From: Kitasatospora cheerisanensis KCTC 2395
Lineage (GTDB): Bacteria > Actinomycetota > Actinomycetes > Streptomycetales > Streptomycetaceae
Length of the DNA: 64,000 nucleotides
Reading direction: 5' to 3'
Assembly: GCF_000696185.1 (NCBI RefSeq)
Contig: NZ_KK853997.1
Location: forward strand, 7,732,325-7,796,324
The translations under genes and the position numbers were made by a program. The notes under the pieces were generated by a model that saw only the letters and a program-made list of their open reading frames with translations, had not been told where the DNA came from and searched no databases. Positions within the stretch are counted from its first letter, which is position 1. The number at the start of each line of letters is the position of its first letter. Positions 60,295-64,000 of the stretch are shown here, one piece after another.

Positions 60295-61097
60295 GGCCGG
60301 GCGCCCGGGGCGGGGCGGGTCGCGGCCACCGGCGCGATGGTGTCGCCGACGTCGCCGAGGACGAGCGTGCCGTCGCCGTCGGGGCTGACCGCGTAGAACT
60401 TGCGGTTCAGCACCCCGGAGACGTGGCCGATGTGCAGGGTCAGCCGCAGGCCCAACTGCTCGGCGTGCCGGGCCAGGGCGAGGGCGCCCTGCTGGGTGGA
60501 GTGGCAGGTGAACACGTCCACGGTGGCGCCGGGCTGCAGGGCGAGCTGCATCATGGCCATCAGCGTGACGCCGCTGGCCACCACGCCGTCGATGATGACG
60601 ACCCGTTCGGCCCGCGAGGGCAGCCACTCGTCGACGCCGACGATCAGCCCGTCGGCCATCGGGATGCGCTTGGCCTGCGGGGTCCAGTACCCGTGCCGGT
60701 CGGTGACGCCGAGGTGCTCGGCGAGGATGCGGCCCTCGCGCTCGGGGGCGATCACGGCGGTGCCGGGCTCGGCGGCCCGCTCCGCGGCCTGAACCGGCAG
60801 CAGCGCGTAGATGTCGAGCAGGGCTCGTAAGTAGCGGGCCCGGTCGGCCTCCTGCTGGTCCGTCAGGTTGGCGATCTCGGCGATGGCGGCCATCCGCTCC
60901 AGGACGGCGGGCCGCTCGGCGGAGGCCACCCGGACGTTGGCGGGCAGCGGCCCGGGGCGGTGCAGCTCCGCCAGGGCGGGGCCGCCGAAGTGCACCAGGC
61001 TGCCGAAGTACGAGTTGTAGTCCTTCTCGAAGCCGGCGACCAACTGCTGCACGTCGGCGGGGAGTTCGGAGCGGTCGATCAGGTGGGTGCGGTTCAC
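60291..61097 (-). CDS. Phosphoribosyltransferase-like protein with atypical PRPP loop
   Basis: The 268-residue protein has a helical N-terminal part with FEKDYNSYFGSLVHFGGPAL and then a PRTase-like fold. GTAVIAPEREGRILAEHL takes the place of the pyrophosphate loop, and VVIIDGVVASGVTLMAMMQL the PRPP loop. The usual acidic pair of that loop (VDD or VED) is DG here. The end, GLRLTLHIGHVSGVLNRKFY, resembles uracil-type PRTases (GDxGDR-like GDVGDTI follows). It is probably an enzyme using or binding a ribose-phosphate substrate. The GTG at 61097 overlaps the MFS stop (GTGA). Confidence 0.78.
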   Translation of the reverse strand: MNRTHLIDRSELPADVQQLVAGFEKDYNSYFGSLVHFGGPALAELHRPGPLPANVRVASAERPAVLERMAAIAEIANLTDQQEADRARYLRALLDIYALLPVQAAERAAEPGTAVIAPEREGRILAEHLGVTDRHGYWTPQAKRIPMADGLIVGVDEWLPSRAERVVIIDGVVASGVTLMAMMQLALQPGATVDVFTCHSTQQGALALARHAEQLGLRLTLHIGHVSGVLNRKFYAVSPDGDGTLVLGDVGDTIAPVAATRPAPGARP

Positions 61098-62516
61098 TGC
61101 TGTCCTCCGGCCCGGGTTTCCGCGGGGATCGCGGGGTGGGATGCCGTGGTGGTGGCGCGCCCGTCGCGGGCGAGCAGGGCGAGCGCCAGCGGTGCGGCCG
61201 CGGTGGCGACCGCGGCGGTGACGAGGAAGGTGCGGGTGAAATCGGCGGTGACGGGGTGTTCGCCGTGCAGCAGGACCAGCACCGCCAGGCCGACGGAGCC
61301 GCCGGTGTACTGCGCGGTGGTCACCAGGGCGCTGCCGGTGCTGTTGCTCTGCGGCGGCAGGTCGCGGGTGCCGGTGATGAACATGCCGGTGAACGCCATG
61401 CCCTGGCCCAGTCCGCTGAGCAGCAGCCCGGGCAGCAGGCCGGCCGCGTAGCCGGCGTGCGCGCCGACCGCCACGGCGAGGACGGCCAGGCCGACCGCGC
61501 CGAGGAGGAAGGCCGTCGCCAGCAGGCGGCCCAGCGGCATCCGGCCGGCCAGCCGCCCGGCCAGGGTGTTGCCGACCACGATGGTGCCGGCCAGCGGCAG
61601 GAACGCGATGCCGGCGGCGAGCGCGCTCCAGTCGCGCACGTCCTGCAGGTAGAGGGTGACCAGGTAGAACTCGGCGCCGAAGCTGGCCATGTACAACGCG
61701 GCCACCACGCAGGCGACTTGGAGGGTGCGCACGCGCAGCAGCGAGCCCGGCACCAGCGGCCGGCGGCGGCTGCGGCCGGCGGCCAGGAAGGCGCCCGCGG
61801 CGAGCGCCGTCAGCACCGAGACCGCCATCACCGGCACCGACGGGTGGGCGCGGGAGAGTTCGGTGAACGCCAGCACCACCGCGACCACGGCGGTGCAGGC
61901 GGCGAAGGTCGCCGAGGCGGCGATCGGGGTGCGGGCGCGGTCCGCGGCCGCGCCGAGCGCCGGGCCGCGGCCAGCAGGCAGACCGCGACGATGGGCAGGT
62001 TGATCCAGAAGATCCACGGCCAGGACGCGACGGACAGGATGCCGCCGCCGGCGGTGACCCCGAGCGCCAGGCCGACCGCCCCGGTGGTGCCCCACACGCT
62101 GACCGCCCGGTCCCGGGCGGGACCGGCCGGATAGGCGGCGCTGAGCAGGCCGAGCGTGGACGGCACCAGCAGCGCCGCGGCAACGCCCTGCCCGACCCGG
62201 GCGGCGATCAGCGGCCCGGCCGAGCCGGCCAGCGCGGCGCCCACCGAGGAGGCCGCGAACAGGAGTTGGGCGGAGAGGAAGACCCGCCCCGCGCCGAAGG
62301 CGTCGGAGAGCTGGCCGCCGAGCAGCAGGCACCCGGCGAAGAAGATGGCGTAGGCGCTGACGATCCACTGCAGGGCGACGGTGGAGAAGTGCAGGCTTCC
62401 CCCGATGTCGGGGAGCGCGACATAGATGATGGAGAAGTCCAGCGCCACCAGCAGCTGCGCGCCGGCGAGCGCAGTGAGCAGGCGGGGCCGGGGGTCGGTC
62501 CGGAAGGAGCGTGCAC
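61094..62516 (-). CDS. MFS drug/metabolite exporter (14-helix type), two frameshifts
   Basis: This is a transporter of about 475 residues. The GTG at 62516 with GGAGG upstream starts VHAPSGPTPGP, and after a 1-nt loss near 62481-62498 continues as RLLTALAGAQLLVALDFSII, GGSLHFSTVALQWIVSAYAI and LLLGGQLSDAFGAGRVFLSA. After a second 1-nt loss near 61941-61960 it continues as RTPIAASATFAACTAVVAVV, RTLQVACVVAALYMASFGAE and QSNSTGSALVTTAQYTGGSV. The DFSII and QW(I/V)xxAY marks indicate the EmrB/QacA exporter group. It lies between the nucleoside hydrolase and PRTase genes, so a nucleoside or base derivative may be exported. Confidence 0.85.
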
Positions 62517-62549
62517 TGCGGGTCAGCCTCCAGGGAGTGTGTCGTCGGG

Positions 62550-63482
62550 TCAGCCCAGAGCGGTGAGTGCCTTCATGAAGACGTCCCAGAACCGCTCGGT
62601 GTCCAAGTGGGTCGCCACCTTGGCGTTGGGGGTCCGTCCGGTGACACCGTACAGGTCGACCACGGTCGCGCCCCGGGTGAACTCTCCGCGCAGTTCGATG
62701 GAGACCGGGGCCTCCACGCAGTCGACCAGCGTCGGGTCGAGGACCCGGGCGATGGCCACCGGGTCGTGCAGCGGCGCGTCGGGCAGGTCCCAGATCTGGT
62801 CGTAGGTGCTGGAACGGAAGCCCAGCAGCGAGGCCGACACCTTGCTGATGTGCGTGCCGACGTCGAGGATCCGCTGCATCACCTCGGAGGTGACCGGGGC
62901 CTGGTGAGTGACGTTCAGGCCGCAGTAGGTGATCGGGACGCCGCTGGCGAGGACCTCGTGGGCGGCCTCCGGGTCGACCAGGATGTTGTACTCGGCGTAC
63001 GGCGTGGTGTTGCCGCGGTGGGTGGCGCCGCCCATGCAGACGATCTCCTTGATCCGCGCCCGGTCGTCGGGGTGGCGGGCGAAGAGGCCGGCGATGTTGG
63101 TCTGCGGGCCGGTCACCACGAGGGTGATCGGTTCGGGGCTGTCCACCAGCAGGTCGTGGATCAGGTCGACGGCGTGCGCCGACTGCAGCGGGACCTCCGG
63201 CTCGGGGAACTCCCAGCCGTCCAGGCCGGTTTCGCCGTGCACGTCGTCGCCGATCAGCAGGGTGCCGGTGAGCGGCTTCGGGTAGCCGGCGGCGACCGGG
63301 ACGTCGAAGGCCCTGGCGAGGGAGCACATCCGGCGGGCGTTCATCGCGGTCTTCTCGACCGTCTGGTTGCCGGCGCTGGTGGTGACGGCCTTCAGCTCGA
63401 CGCGCGGGTCGCCGACGGCCAGCAGGATGGCCATGGCGTCGTCGTGGCCGGGATCGCAGTCCAGGATGATGGGGGTGGACAC
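62550..63482 (-). CDS. Inosine-uridine preferring nucleoside hydrolase
   Basis: The 310-residue nucleoside hydrolase has the calcium motif PIILDCDPGHDDAMAILLAV, the ribose-binding ELKAVTTSAGNQTVEKTAMN, DDVHGETGLDGW, LVVTGPQTNIAGLFARHP and the catalytic-side DLPDAPLHDPVAIARVL. It cleaves the N-glycosidic bond of ribonucleosides to base and ribose. GGAGG lies five bases before the GTG at 63482. It is the second visible gene of the nucleobase operon; the released base would suit the PRTase and permease that follow. Confidence 0.95.
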   Translation of the reverse strand: MSTPIILDCDPGHDDAMAILLAVGDPRVELKAVTTSAGNQTVEKTAMNARRMCSLARAFDVPVAAGYPKPLTGTLLIGDDVHGETGLDGWEFPEPEVPLQSAHAVDLIHDLLVDSPEPITLVVTGPQTNIAGLFARHPDDRARIKEIVCMGGATHRGNTTPYAEYNILVDPEAAHEVLASGVPITYCGLNVTHQAPVTSEVMQRILDVGTHISKVSASLLGFRSSTYDQIWDLPDAPLHDPVAIARVLDPTLVDCVEAPVSIELRGEFTRGATVVDLYGVTGRTPNAKVATHLDTERFWDVFMKALTALG

Positions 63483-63495
63483 GGGAACCTCCGGG

Positions 63496-64000
63496 TCAGG
63501 TGGTGGCGGTGACGGTGCGGTAGAAGGACAGGTGCTGCCGGCCGGCGGTGGCGAAGGACTCCCGCAGGCGCCCGGCCAGCGCCAGGTCGGCCGCGGTCGG
63601 CTCGACCGGGGCGCGTCCAGGGCGCGGCGCAGCGCCCCGGTCACGGCCCGCGCGTCGCCGGCCGGGACGATCTCGGCGGCGGAGTAACCGGCCAGCAGCG
63701 CCGGCAGGTTGCCGGAGTCGCTGGCGACGATGCGGCGGTGGCAGATGACCGCCTGGGCGACGGAGAGCGAGAACGGCTCGCCGTGGGCGCCGTGGTCCAC
63801 GGTCGGATGGACGATCACCCCGGCGGCCCGGACGGCGGACCAGCTCTGCTCGGGCCGGTAGTGCGTGAAGTGCAACCGGCCCTTGTCGCGCCAGGTCTCG
63901 GCGCGCCGCATCAGGTCGTCGGGGATGCCCGGCGGCCAGATCAGGTGCCGGGTCCCGGCGTGGACGAAGTGCAGGTCGGCGCCCTCGTCGAGCAGGGTCA
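63496..64000 (-). CDS. GT4 family glycosyltransferase, C-terminal part, frameshifted
   Basis: The visible C-terminal half of a GT-B glycosyltransferase shows TLLDEGADLHFVHAGTRHLI, KGRLHFTHYRPEQSWSAVRA and AGVIVHPTVDHGAHGEPFSL then SVAQAVICHRRIVASDSG (the EPFxxSVAQA-type donor site). The end is split: after ALRRALDAP the frame moves at about 63604-63612, and one added base continues it as PVEPTAADLALAGRLRESFA and HLSFYRTVTATT to the stop at 63496. The N-terminal half lies beyond the window. Only 13 bases separate it from the nucleoside hydrolase, so it belongs to the same operon. Donor and acceptor are unknown. Confidence 0.85.
   Translation of the reverse strand, partial: DPARRGRRPALRPRRDPAPDLAAGHPRRPDAARRDLARQGPVALHALPARAELVRRPGRRGDRPSDRGPRRPRRAVLALRRPGGHLPPPHRRQRLRQPAGAAGRLLRRRDRPGRRRAGRDRGAAPRPGRAPVEPTAADLALAGRLRESFATAGRQHLSFYRTVTATT

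Overview
The window is very GC-rich, with third codon positions almost entirely G or C. Together with the gene content (Rv1733c-type membrane protein, SigJ-type sigma factor, mycothiol-type DinB protein, TAG/TGA stops, many leaderless-looking starts with TANNNT about 7 bases upstream), this points to an actinomycete of the Streptomycetaceae (Streptomyces or Kitasatospora). It looks like ordinary chromosome-arm sequence with mostly conditional and accessory genes. I saw no tRNA, rRNA, CRISPR array, transposase or phage gene.

Left part (1-24 kb): a GH65 enzyme runs off the left edge. It is followed by a metallo-beta-lactamase/beta-CASP RNase, an Rv1733c-type membrane protein and a zinc alcohol dehydrogenase, a set that resembles the dormancy/stress islands of Streptomyces. 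Next is a compact sulfide-detoxification operon (sulfide:quinone oxidoreductase, persulfide dioxygenase-rhodanese, TauE/SafE exporter) with a paired operator, a strong terminator and a GntR regulator. Then come metY-metX, a divergent LysR/EamA exporter pair, an NlpC/P60 wall hydrolase, a DUF4253 protein, an MpaB-like oxygenase fused to four EF hands, and a MacB-like ABC exporter whose ATPase and permease genes are linked by a repeat-encoded micro-ORF.

Middle (24-46 kb): a 1137-residue protein joins an AAA/STAND-type ATPase, a helical repeat-like region and a GT4 glycosyltransferase. It lies divergent from a secreted M4 metalloprotease. After that come an AhpD-like protein, an MFS symporter, an S66 carboxypeptidase, two TetR units with clear operators, an ECF41 (SigJ-like) sigma factor with its FAD-oxidoreductase partner and a candidate autologous promoter, an orphan Imm7 immunity protein, methyltransferases, msrA, and other single genes.

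Right part (46-64 kb): GNAT, Nudix and methyltransferase genes precede the most striking gene, 52356-54800. It encodes a borosin-type peptide alpha-N-methyltransferase homologue. The fungal OphMA catalytic residues Tyr/Arg/Tyr are conserved, a clasp-like region follows, then a duplicated module, and a C-terminal tail alternating Asp/Glu with Val/Ile that could be a fused substrate. A PhoD-like phosphatase follows. Last is a tightly overlapping minus-strand operon: GT4, nucleoside hydrolase, MFS exporter, phosphoribosyltransferase, NCS2 nucleobase permease, HD-domain nucleotidase and HAD phosphatase.

A caution for all users: at least a dozen otherwise well-preserved genes carry a single 1-nt frameshift, nearly always a missing base in a G or C run. 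This looks more like a consensus error in the sequence than gene decay. I report these genes across the shift and mark where it lies.
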